The notes below the pieces were generated by a model that was not told the DNA's origin, did no database searches, and saw nothing but the letters and a program-made list of their open reading frames with translations. From Nocardioides sediminis (GTDB lineage: Bacteria; Actinomycetota; Actinomycetes; Propionibacteriales; Nocardioidaceae), in assembly GCF_003047295.1 (NCBI RefSeq), contig NZ_PZYZ01000003.1, forward strand, positions 186,001-250,000: a stretch of 64,000 nt of DNA, given 5' to 3'. Shown here in pieces: positions 57,263 through 64,000 of this stretch (the stretch's first letter is position 1; each line of letters begins with the position of its first letter). Made by a program: the position numbers and the translations under genes.

Positions 57263-58461
57263 TCCCCAGCATCACCGCCGTCCGCCTGACCGGAGCCCGG
57301 CACCGCGCCGACCTGCCCCTCCTCGTGCTGGGGCCCTCGCTCGGCACGTCCGCCAACACGCTCTGGGGCCACTGCGCGGCCCACCTCACCGACGCCTTCG
57401 ACCTGCTCGCGTGGGACCTCCCCGGCCACGGCCACAACCGCGCCGTCCCGGACGAGCCCTTCACCATGGCCGAGCTGGCCGAGGGCGTGCTCCGCGTCGT
57501 CGACGACGTGCTCGCCGAGCGCGGCGAGGCGGGCGGGCCGTTCCTCTACGCCGGCGACTCCGTCGGTGGCGCGGTCGGGCTCCAGCTGCTCCTCGACCGT
57601 CCCGACCGCGTCTCGGCCGCCGTGCTGCTCTGCACCGGCGCCAAGATCGGCGACGAGGCGATGTGGACCGGCCGGATCGCCCAGGTCGGCATGTCCGGCA
57701 CCCCGGTGATGGTGGCCGGTTCCGCCGAGCGGTGGTTCGGCCCCGGCTTCCTCGAGCGCAGCCCCGACGTCGGGTCCGCGCTCCTGCACGCGCTCTCCGA
57801 GGCCGACGACGACGGCTACGCCCAGGTGTGTGCCGCCCTCGCGTCGTTCGACGTGCGCGACCGCCTCGCCGAGATCGGCGTACCGGTCCTCGCCGTCGCG
57901 GGCGCGGACGACGTCGCCACCCCGCCCGACCTGCTGCGCGCCATCGCGGACGGCGTGCGGAACGGGTCGTTCGCCGAGCTCCTCGGGGTCGCCCACCTCG
58001 CCCCCGCCGAGGCACCGGCCGAGGTCGCCGCCCTGCTGCGGCAGCACCTGCTCGGCGAGGAGCCCGGCCAGTCCCGCGACGACCTCACCGTCCGCCGGGT
58101 CCGCGACGCCGGCATGGTCGTACGACGCGAGGTGCTGGGCGACGCGCACGTCGACCGCGCCACGGCCGCAGCCACCGACCTGACGCGCGAGTTCCAGCAG
58201 TTCATCACCGAGTACGCATGGGGCGGCATCTGGACCCGCCCCGGCCTCGACCGGCGCAGCCGCTCCCTGATCACCCTCACCGCACTGATCGCCCGCGGCC
58301 ACCACGAGGAGCTCGCCATGCACGTGCGGGCGGCCCGGACCAACGGCGTGACGGTGGAGGAGATCAAGGAGCTGATCATGCAGACCGCGATCTACTGCGG
58401 CGTCCCGGACGCCGACACCGCCTTCCGCATCGCCCAGCAGGTGCTGGCCGACGAGCCCTGA
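57259..58461 (+). CDS. pcaL: PcaL: fused 3-oxoadipate enol-lactonase and 4-carboxymuconolactone decarboxylase
   Basis: 400-aa two-domain enzyme. Residues 1-270 are an alpha/beta hydrolase like PcaD (nucleophile Ser101 in YAGDSVGGAVG; AGADDVATPP; His in VAHLAP). Residues about 285-400 are the carboxymuconolactone decarboxylase domain PcaC, with FITEYAWGGIWTRPGLDRRSRSLITLTAL and AMHVRAARTNGVTVEEIKE. The fusion carries out decarboxylation and enol-lactone opening in one protein, as in Streptomyces and Rhodococcus. GTG start behind GAGGAGA. A TetR regulator follows. It stands 6 kb from the thiolase-pcaDIJ operon, whose PcaD repeats its first activity. Confidence 0.95.
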   Translation: MIPSITAVRLTGARHRADLPLLVLGPSLGTSANTLWGHCAAHLTDAFDLLAWDLPGHGHNRAVPDEPFTMAELAEGVLRVVDDVLAERGEAGGPFLYAGDSVGGAVGLQLLLDRPDRVSAAVLLCTGAKIGDEAMWTGRIAQVGMSGTPVMVAGSAERWFGPGFLERSPDVGSALLHALSEADDDGYAQVCAALASFDVRDRLAEIGVPVLAVAGADDVATPPDLLRAIADGVRNGSFAELLGVAHLAPAEAPAEVAALLRQHLLGEEPGQSRDDLTVRRVRDAGMVVRREVLGDAHVDRATAAATDLTREFQQFITEYAWGGIWTRPGLDRRSRSLITLTALIARGHHEELAMHVRAARTNGVTVEEIKELIMQTAIYCGVPDADTAFRIAQQVLADEP

Positions 58462-58487
58462 GCGCGCGGTCGCGTCGGGTTGGTTCG

Positions 58488-58504
58488 TTGACCGACCGGC
58501 CGGT
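58488..58504 (+). promoter_or_regulatory. Promoter/operator before the tetR-SMR operon
   Basis: TTGACC (58488-58493) looks like a -35 element and overlaps the palindrome ACCGGCCGGT (58495-58504), 14 bp before the TetR GTG. TetR binding here would give autorepression. Confidence 0.5.
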
Positions 58505-58517
58505 AAAGTAAGTACCC

Positions 58518-59069
58518 GTGAAGCCCGCCCACCGTCCGTCCCAGCGCGTCGCCGCTCTCGACGCCGCGCTCGACCTGCTCCGCGACGGCGGCCACCTCTC
58601 CCTCGAGACGGCCGCGCGTGCCGCTGGGATGAGCAAGCCCGGGCTGATGTACCACTTCCCCACCAAGCAGGCCCTGGTCGCCGCCCTCGTCGACCACCTC
58701 ATCGACGACTACGAGCGCACCTTCGTCGCCCTGCTGCCGACCGGAGCGGAGCCGGCGACCCCGCGCGAGCGCATCGCGGCGTACCTGGAGTGGTCGATCA
58801 CCCACGAGCACGACGCGGCAGACCTCGTGACGCTCGTCGACCCCAAGCTGCGGGTGGTCATGGGCGCCCGGTGGGCCGAGCGCTTCCGTCCGTGGCTGGA
58901 GGTCCCCGCCGACCTCCCCGAGGACGAGCGCGCCCGCCTCACCGCCGTGCGCCTCATGGCCGACGGCTGCTGGCTGGCCGACGCCACCTGCATCCTGCCC
59001 GTCCCCGACGCGGACCGCCCCGCGCTGCTCGCCACCGCGCGCCGGCTCCTCGAGGGCGGTGCCGCATGA
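58518..59069 (+). CDS. TetR-family repressor of the paired SMR genes
   Basis: 183-aa TetR-family regulator. The N-terminal HTH is LSLETAARAAGMSKPGLMYHFPTKQALVAALVDHL and the rest is the helical ligand-binding domain. GTG start at 58518. Its TGA overlaps the ATG of the first SMR gene (ATGA), so the three genes are one coupled unit and TetR should repress its own operon through the palindrome just upstream; a cationic drug would be the inducer. This layout of tetR with two small-multidrug-resistance genes is known in actinobacteria. Confidence 0.92.
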   Translation: MKPAHRPSQRVAALDAALDLLRDGGHLSLETAARAAGMSKPGLMYHFPTKQALVAALVDHLIDDYERTFVALLPTGAEPATPRERIAAYLEWSITHEHDAADLVTLVDPKLRVVMGARWAERFRPWLEVPADLPEDERARLTAVRLMADGCWLADATCILPVPDADRPALLATARRLLEGGAA

Positions 59070-59413
59070 CGAGGTGGCTCCTGCTCCTCGGCGCGATCCT
59101 GTGCGAGGTGACCGGGTCGCTGTCCCTGAAGGGCGCGTTGGAGCACCCGGCGCTCTACGTAGTGGTGGTGCTGGGCTTCGCCTCCGCCTTCGCCTTCCTC
59201 GCCGCCGTCCTGCGCCGCGGGATTCCGGTCGGGGTGGCGTACGGCGTGTGGGCGGCTCTCGGGGTCGCCCTGACCTCCGTGCTCTCCTCCGTCCTGTACG
59301 ACGAGCCCTTCACGGCGCTGATGGCCGCCGGGATCGCCCTCATCATGGGCGGCGTCCTGCTCGTCGAGGTCGGCTCCCAGCACGCCCCCGCACACCGGCA
59401 GGGGATGAGCTGA
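59066..59413 (+). CDS. SMR multidrug exporter subunit 1
   Basis: 115-aa four-TM small-multidrug-resistance protein. The essential Glu14 lies in LCEVTGSLSLK, and the later motifs GVAYGVWAALGVALTSVLSSVLYDEPF and AGIALIMGGVLLVE are canonical. C-terminal extension of about ten residues (SQHAPAHRQGMS) is polar. In paired SMRs such as EbrAB the two halves differ in topology and act as a heterodimer. ATG overlaps the tetR stop, and its stop shares one base with the next ATG (TGATG). Confidence 0.93.
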   Translation: MTRWLLLLGAILCEVTGSLSLKGALEHPALYVVVVLGFASAFAFLAAVLRRGIPVGVAYGVWAALGVALTSVLSSVLYDEPFTALMAAGIALIMGGVLLVEVGSQHAPAHRQGMS

Positions 59414-59733
59414 TGCCGTGGCTCCTGCTCGCGACGGCGATCCTGCTCGAGGTCACCGGCACCCTCGCGCTGCGCGTGGCGACGACGGGTCGCAGGGCCT
59501 GGTACGTCGTGGTCGCCCTCGGCTACACCGGCGCCTTCGCCGCGCTCGCCGCCACCCTCGCCGCGGGGCTTCCCCTCGGTGTCGCCTACGGCATCTGGGC
59601 CGCCGTCGGGGTCGCCCTGACCGCGGTCGCCTCACGCGTGCTCTTCGACGAGCCCCTGACCGCGGTCATGGGCGCCGGGATCGCGCTCATCGCGGCCGGG
59701 GTGCTCCTCGTCGAGCTCGGCGCGGAGCACTGA
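59413..59733 (+). CDS. SMR multidrug exporter subunit 2
   Basis: 106-aa four-TM SMR protein. It keeps Glu13 in LLEVTGTLALR and the GVAYGIWAAVGVALTAVASRVLFDEPL motif. The charge pattern of its loops differs from subunit 1, fitting the opposite membrane orientation expected for a heterodimer. The start overlaps the stop of the first gene by one base (TGATG). It converges with the small CxxC gene at 59755 after 21 bp. Confidence 0.92.
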   Translation: MPWLLLATAILLEVTGTLALRVATTGRRAWYVVVALGYTGAFAALAATLAAGLPLGVAYGIWAAVGVALTAVASRVLFDEPLTAVMGAGIALIAAGVLLVELGAEH

Positions 59734-59754
59734 GCCGCACCGATTCGGGCTGAC

Positions 59755-59895
59755 TCACCGGCGCGCCTCCTCCCGGCGCTTGTTCTCCCGGTCCACCGCG
59801 ACGGCGATGTCGTGCACCAGGCGGGAGTGCCACGCCTCGTGCGCGGCCAGGTCGTCGGTCAGCGCTCGGCAGTCGGGGCAGGACTGCTGCTCCAT
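59755..59895 (-). CDS. 46-aa CxxC protein
   Basis: Small protein MEQQSCPDCRALTDDLAAHEAW...: an N-terminal CPDC pair, two histidines within an amphipathic helix (HEAWHSRLVHD) and a basic end (ENKRREEARR). Cys2-His2 could bind zinc. The ATG at 59895 follows the strong ribosome site GGGGAGGTGA by five bases; the upstream open frame is discarded. Not recognised. It lies 93 bp downstream of the flavoprotein fusion on the same strand. Confidence 0.6.
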   Translation of the reverse strand: MEQQSCPDCRALTDDLAAHEAWHSRLVHDIAVAVDRENKRREEARR

Positions 59896-59988
59896 GTGTC
59901 TCACCTCCCCACGGGGCTCCCCTTCACGGTGGCACGATCGGGACGTCGCGACCACCCCCTTTGGTCCCGGGTCGTCCCCGCCCGTGGG

Positions 59989-61911
59989 TCACGACGACGG
60001 CGCGTAGGGCGAGAGCAGCGGGAGGTACGGGGCGGCCTCGCCGCGCCAGCGCCAGCGCGCGACGTCGTCGAGGCAGCGCCTGCCGCTGATCGCCCGGAAC
60101 AGCTCGTGGGCGTCCGCCTCCACGGCGGCACCCGGCGCCGCCGGTCCGCCGACCACCCACTCCGCGGTGCCGTGCGGGTCCGCCAGCCGCAACGGCGCCA
60201 GCCCCCGTGCCGAGACCCGATCCCCCAGCCAGGACCGGTAGCTCGCGAAGCCGTAGCGCGCGATGGGCGACTGCGCGTCCGGGGGCAGCCCCAGCGCCTC
60301 CCGGAGGTCGCCGAGGTGGACCGCGAGGTCGGCGGCCGGCGCCGCGATGATCCAGCCGGGCACGTCGACGGTGGCGCGGTCGCCCCGGCGGAGCCCGCGG
60401 ACCAGCGCCTGGCCGTGCCTCTCCAGCTCGGCGACGAGCCGGTGTCGGTCGAGGCCCCGGCGGGCCTCGACCTGCCCCGCGGTCCAGGCCTCGCGTCGTA
60501 CGGCGGTCTCCGGGTCGGCCCAGGCCTGCATCGCGCCGTCGAAGAAGGCGCCACGCACGGAGTCCTCCGCGACGCCGCACAGGTGGGCGACCAGGTCCTG
60601 CACCGACCAGAGCGGGCACGCCGGGACGCGCGTCCCCAGCTGCGCGTCGGAGAGCCCGTCGACCAGCACGACCAGACGGCGCAGGCCGTCCTCGTACGCC
60701 GCCGCGGCGCGCCAGCGGGCGGACCGCTCGGGGGTGAAGACGTCAGCCAGCCGGGTCGTGCGGGTGAACGTGTCGAGGAACTGCTGGCCGGCGACCGGGT
60801 CCGCGGCCAGGCCGGCGTACCGTGCCGCGGTCCGCGGTTCGGGCAGCCGCGCGGCACGGAAGGAGAACTCGTACGCCTCTCCGGACCGGTCGGCTCGCCA
60901 CTGCTCGTAGTCGGTCAGGTCACCGCCGGCGAGCAGGTCCTGCGCGACGTGCTCCGCCTGGGCGAGCGCGTCACCGATGCCCTGCCCCGTGGTCGGGTGC
61001 TTGAAGTGGCCGGCGTCGCCGACCAGGGCCCAGCCCGGCCCGGCCGCGGCGCGGTAGTAGCCGCGCATCATCGTCTCCGGGGCGCCGACCACGGGCGAGA
61101 CGAGCTCGGCGGCGTCGAGCAGGCGCGGGTTGAGCACCGCCGGGAACTCCATCAGCATCGCGCGGTAGCGAGCGGCGACCTCCGACGCCGTCCCGCGGGT
61201 GAGCGCTGCCGGCCCGGCCACGGTGAGGAGGTGCAGCCCGTCCTCGCACGGAGCAGCCATCAGCGCAGAGCGCTCGTGCATGTCCAGCCGGATCCAGTCG
61301 GTGGCCGGCAGCCCGCGCCAGTAGCCGAGCAGCATCGCCACCTCGCCGCGGCGTTCGTCGCGTCGCTCCAGGCCGAGGTGGCGGGCCACGCTCGAGTGCC
61401 GCCCGTCCGCGCCCACGACCCAGCGCGCCCGGAGCTCGGTGCCGTCGTCGAGCCTCACCCCGCGGGCGGGGTCGTCCTCGACGCCGGACCCGACGAGTCC
61501 GGTCACCTTCCGGCCCGGCAGGACGTGGGCGCCGGCCTCCTCGGCCAGGTCGACGAGGACGGCGTCCAGGCTCACCCGGCGTACGGACAGCGCCCGGTCG
61601 TGCCCGCCGACCGGGGTGAAGGCGCCGGCGACCTCGTGGCCCAGCACCCGCCAGGCGTAGCGGGCGGGGACGAGGTGGTGGCGCCGGCCGAGCAGCTCCA
61701 GGGCTCCGAGCTCGTCCAGGCGCGCGACGCCGTCGGGGAAGAGCACGTGGGTGGACAGCGTGTCGCTGGGGAACCGGGCCTTGTCGACCACCGCCACGCG
61801 CCAGCCACCGCGCGCCAGCCGGGCAGCGAGCGTGGAGCCCGCGCAGCGAGCGCCGACGACGACGGCGTCGTACGTGGCGGTGGTCAGTTCGCTGGGCCTG
61901 GCGGTTGTCAT
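59989..61911 (-). CDS. Fusion of FAD-dependent monooxygenase and MDMPI (mycothiol maleylpyruvate isomerase N-terminal-like) domain
   Basis: 640-aa two-domain protein. Residues 1-410 are a geranylgeranyl-reductase/PHBH-type flavoprotein (YDAVVVGARCAGSTLAARLARGG; DTLSTHVLFPDG; GPGWALVGDAGHFKHPTTGQG). From about residue 430 the rest is a mycothiol-dependent isomerase/DinB-like helical domain (PLWSVQDLVAHLCGVAEDSV, DLAVHLGDLREALG) with the His residues of its metal site. The first half resembles the gene at 38659. ATG overlaps the stop of the ATPase gene upstream (ATGA). A single protein could oxidise a substrate and then conjugate or isomerise it with mycothiol. I know no described fusion of this kind, though separate family members abound. 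Confidence 0.85.
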   Translation of the reverse strand: MTTARPSELTTATYDAVVVGARCAGSTLAARLARGGWRVAVVDKARFPSDTLSTHVLFPDGVARLDELGALELLGRRHHLVPARYAWRVLGHEVAGAFTPVGGHDRALSVRRVSLDAVLVDLAEEAGAHVLPGRKVTGLVGSGVEDDPARGVRLDDGTELRARWVVGADGRHSSVARHLGLERRDERRGEVAMLLGYWRGLPATDWIRLDMHERSALMAAPCEDGLHLLTVAGPAALTRGTASEVAARYRAMLMEFPAVLNPRLLDAAELVSPVVGAPETMMRGYYRAAAGPGWALVGDAGHFKHPTTGQGIGDALAQAEHVAQDLLAGGDLTDYEQWRADRSGEAYEFSFRAARLPEPRTAARYAGLAADPVAGQQFLDTFTRTTRLADVFTPERSARWRAAAAYEDGLRRLVVLVDGLSDAQLGTRVPACPLWSVQDLVAHLCGVAEDSVRGAFFDGAMQAWADPETAVRREAWTAGQVEARRGLDRHRLVAELERHGQALVRGLRRGDRATVDVPGWIIAAPAADLAVHLGDLREALGLPPDAQSPIARYGFASYRSWLGDRVSARGLAPLRLADPHGTAEWVVGGPAAPGAAVEADAHELFRAISGRRCLDDVARWRWRGEAAPYLPLLSPYAPSS

Positions 61912-64000
61912 GGGCCGAGTGTGGTTCTCGCGCGTTGAGGTGGTGTTGAGGTACGGCGCCAACGAGCCGGGGCTCCCGCGCGGGTCAGGACGTCCTCGGC
62001 GTCGGCGCGGCGGGCGCGCGCCCCCTCGACCCGTCCCGCCCCCTCGAGAGCCGCCGCCCAGACCCGCAGTGACGCTGCGAGCCGCCACGGGACGCGATGG
62101 CGGCCGAAGACCTCGGCCGCCCGCCGTGCCTCCGCCTCGGCGGCCGTCCAGTCGGTGTCGCGCAGGGCGACGCGGCCTCGGGCCAGGGCCACCTCCCCCA
62201 CCAGCCCGCGCCAGTCCTCGCCGCCGGCCAGGACGCCCTCGCACCGGGCGAGGTGGGCGGCAGCATGGTCCGGAGGGGTGGTGGGGAGCCCGGCCAGTCG
62301 GGCCCGGAGCCAGACCTCGCTCGGGACCTGGGGGGACGCGGCGACGATCTCGAGCCCCTGGTGCAGCACCTCGGCCGCCCGGCGGTCCTCGCCCAGCGCC
62401 AGCAGCGCGTCGGCGAGCCAGCGGGCGTTCGCGACCGCGTCGTGACGGTCACCGGCGGCGAGGTCGTGGTCGAGCGCCGCCTGCCACTGGTCGGCCGCCT
62501 CCTCCCACTCCCCCGTCAGGAAGCGGACCAGCCGCCGGCCCACGGCCTCCTCCGGCAGGCGGGCCGCCGCCCGCTGGGCCACGTCGAGCTCGCCGGTCGT
62601 GGCCAGGGCCAGCACGAGCTGGTCCGTCAGGGCGTCGTGCTGCTGGAGCAGCCGGTCGACACGGGGCTGGCCGAGGCCGCGTCGGCACCACGACCGCCCC
62701 TGGTCCGGGTCGAGCAGGTAGACCGTGCAGATCAGGGCGGCGGCATTGGAGGGCGGCCAGCCCGCCGCAGGGTCGCCGAGGGCGCGTGCGGCGGACCAGG
62801 CCGTCTCCAGGTGGGCCAGCGCGGCGGTGGGGTGGCCGAGGTCGAGGGCGAGCCAGCCCCGACCCCAGTCGGCCACGAGCGACGGCTCGACCCGGCCGGT
62901 GGCCTCGGCGATCGCGTGGCACCGGTCGGCGGCCGCGGCCATGGTCGCGGTGTCGAGGGCGTGCATGGCGGCGGAGAGCCGGCCACGGTGGAGGCCGAAG
63001 CGGTCCTCGGGCGAGGGCAGCATCCGCTCGGCCGCCCGGAAGTGCTCCAGCGCACGGACGACGTCCATGTGGGCGTGCGGGACGACGAGGGCTCCCCCCA
63101 GCCGGGTGTGGACCATGCCGGCAGCCTCCGTGTCGCCGCACGCGAGGAAGGTGCCCAGGGCGCTCTCGAGGAGCTCGACGACCCGGTCGTAGCCGCGGCC
63201 GGCACGGAGCCGCAGGCGAGCCACGTCGACACGGGCCGCGGCCTGCTCGGTCGGCGTGGCCGATCGGTCCAGCAGGCCGAGGCGGGCCTCGGCCAGCCGG
63301 ACGGCGACGTCGAAGCCGAAGGCGGCCGCCGCCACGTCCACGGCCCGCCCGACGAGGGCCGCCGCCTCCGCGGGATCGGCGGCCGGCCCGGCCTCGATGG
63401 CGTGACCGGCGGCGGCGATCACGTCTGCGTCGGCAGGGTGCGCGCCGAGCACCGCCGCGACCGCCCGCTGGTGGAGCCGCTGGCGCCGCGGGAGCGGGAT
63501 CTCGCCGTGGACGGCCTCCCGCAGCAGGTCGTGCTGGAACGCGTAGCCCCCGGCCCACGACTGCCCCGCCTCGACGAGGAAGCCGCTGCTCACGGCCCGC
63601 TCGAGCGCTTGGACGACGCGCTCCTCGCGCTCCTCGAGCACGTGCCCCAATCGCGCCAGCTCCACCTCGCGTCCGAGCACCGCCGCGGCGGACAGGGCGG
63701 CCAGCGTCTCGTCGCCGAGCTGCCGGAGCCGGTGCCGCAGCACGCCCCGCAGGCCGGTGGGGAGGTCCTCGCCGAGACGGCCGGAACGCAGGTCGTCGGG
63801 TCCCAGGTCACGGAGCACCTCACGGGCGAAGAACGGGTTGCCGCCGGTCCGCTCCCACAGCGCCTCCACGAGCGCGGGCGATGCGTCCACGCCGTCCCGG
63901 TGCAGCGATGCCACCAGGTCGGCGAGGTCGTCCCGGTCCAGGGCTGAGAGCGACACCGGGCGGGTCATCTCGTGGACGCCGCCACGGCCCAGCAGACCGG
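61908..64000 (-). CDS. STAND-type ATPase/TPR regulator, C-terminal part
   Basis: The visible 697 codons enter from the right edge. The beginning (RPVSLSALDRDDLADLVASL, ALWERTGGNPFFAREVLRDL) is the end of an AAA/STAND ATPase module; then follow a winged-helix-like part (LRGVLRHRLRQLGDETLAALSAAAVLGREVEL) and a long TPR-like helical region. At the C-terminus there is no LuxR HTH; it ends in RRTSTPPQRARTTLGP. The DNA-binding or signalling domain, if any, must be at the N-terminus, beyond the window. Stop overlaps the start of the flavoprotein-MDMPI gene (ATGA), which strongly suggests joint function. Confidence 0.8.
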   Translation of the reverse strand, partial: GLLGRGGVHEMTRPVSLSALDRDDLADLVASLHRDGVDASPALVEALWERTGGNPFFAREVLRDLGPDDLRSGRLGEDLPTGLRGVLRHRLRQLGDETLAALSAAAVLGREVELARLGHVLEEREERVVQALERAVSSGFLVEAGQSWAGGYAFQHDLLREAVHGEIPLPRRQRLHQRAVAAVLGAHPADADVIAAAGHAIEAGPAADPAEAAALVGRAVDVAAAAFGFDVAVRLAEARLGLLDRSATPTEQAAARVDVARLRLRAGRGYDRVVELLESALGTFLACGDTEAAGMVHTRLGGALVVPHAHMDVVRALEHFRAAERMLPSPEDRFGLHRGRLSAAMHALDTATMAAAADRCHAIAEATGRVEPSLVADWGRGWLALDLGHPTAALAHLETAWSAARALGDPAAGWPPSNAAALICTVYLLDPDQGRSWCRRGLGQPRVDRLLQQHDALTDQLVLALATTGELDVAQRAAARLPEEAVGRRLVRFLTGEWEEAADQWQAALDHDLAAGDRHDAVANARWLADALLALGEDRRAAEVLHQGLEIVAASPQVPSEVWLRARLAGLPTTPPDHAAAHLARCEGVLAGGEDWRGLVGEVALARGRVALRDTDWTAAEAEARRAAEVFGRHRVPWRLAASLRVWAAALEGAGRVEGARARRADAEDVLTRAGAPARWRRTSTPPQRARTTLGP

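Noticed and set aside
1-64000. CRISPR array, tRNA, rRNA, insertion sequence or prophage genes
   Set aside because: No regularly spaced repeats, no cloverleaf-like or rRNA sequence, no transposase or integrase seen on reading both strands. A dedicated scan could still find a weak one.

Overview
The window looks like chromosomal DNA of a high-GC actinobacterium, most probably Nocardioides or a close relative in Nocardioidaceae. The grounds are the very high GC content, frequent GTG starts, many four-base ATGA/GTGA gene overlaps, a TCGAAC-N4-GTTCGA SOS box in front of an imuA'-imuB-dnaE2 mutasome, large ATP-binding LuxR/BTAD regulators, an ANTAR protein and a mycothiol-type (MDMPI) domain. I see no rRNA, tRNA, CRISPR array, insertion sequence or prophage. 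The species call is inference.

Layout. 1-0.9 kb: the start of a lipoprotein gene, then decayed pieces of an MFS transporter and a radical-SAM sulfatase maturase. 0.9-7.2 kb: a two-TM potassium-channel-like gene and, upstream on the same strand, a coupled jetA-jetB-jetC set (Wadjet/MksFEB SMC complex) with no jetD nuclease. 7.3-11.9 kb: a coupled GT2 glycan synthase, HlyD-like protein and secreted GH81 beta-1,3-glucanase, a candidate beta-1,3-glucan locus. 12.2-13.5 kb: a double-PAS protein behind a DevR/DosR-like box and a small unknown. 13.5-19.2 kb: the SOS mutasome. 19.2-21.4 kb: OsmC, GNAT and a secreted protein. 21.4-28.9 kb: a minus-strand run of LuxR regulator, membrane alpha/beta hydrolase, MFS exporter, 58-aa zinc ribbon and second MFS exporter. 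29-31.4 kb: DJ-1-like protein, quinone-oxidoreductase-like protein and PAS-ANTAR regulator. 31.5-33.9 kb: cstA plus ybdD. 34-42.6 kb: flavoprotein monooxygenases, YceI, an EF-G-like GTPase, OsmC and MaoC. 42.7-45.8 kb: BTAD-ATPase regulator. 45.9-51 kb: LysR, a secreted protein and a thiolase-pcaD-pcaI-pcaJ operon ended by a 14-bp hairpin. 51-57 kb: stress and housekeeping genes including a KhtT/KhtU-type K+/H+ antiporter and three START-type proteins. 57.2-58.5 kb: pcaL, preceded by what may be a nearly deleted pcaB. 58.5-59.7 kb: TetR plus a paired SMR exporter. 59.8-64 kb: a small CxxC protein, a flavoprotein-MDMPI fusion and a coupled STAND-type ATPase that runs off the window.

How the genes fit together. 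The main themes are genome defence or maintenance (JetABC, SOS mutasome), envelope glycan synthesis (GT2/HlyD/GH81), the lower beta-ketoadipate pathway (enol-lactone to acetyl-CoA plus succinyl-CoA), starvation or low-oxygen sensing (double PAS, PAS-ANTAR next to cstA) and drug efflux (two MFS, paired SMR). The least ordinary items are JetABC without JetD followed by a channel gene with a changed filter, the glucan locus, the flavoprotein-MDMPI fusion coupled to an ATPase regulator, and the possible pcaB scar.
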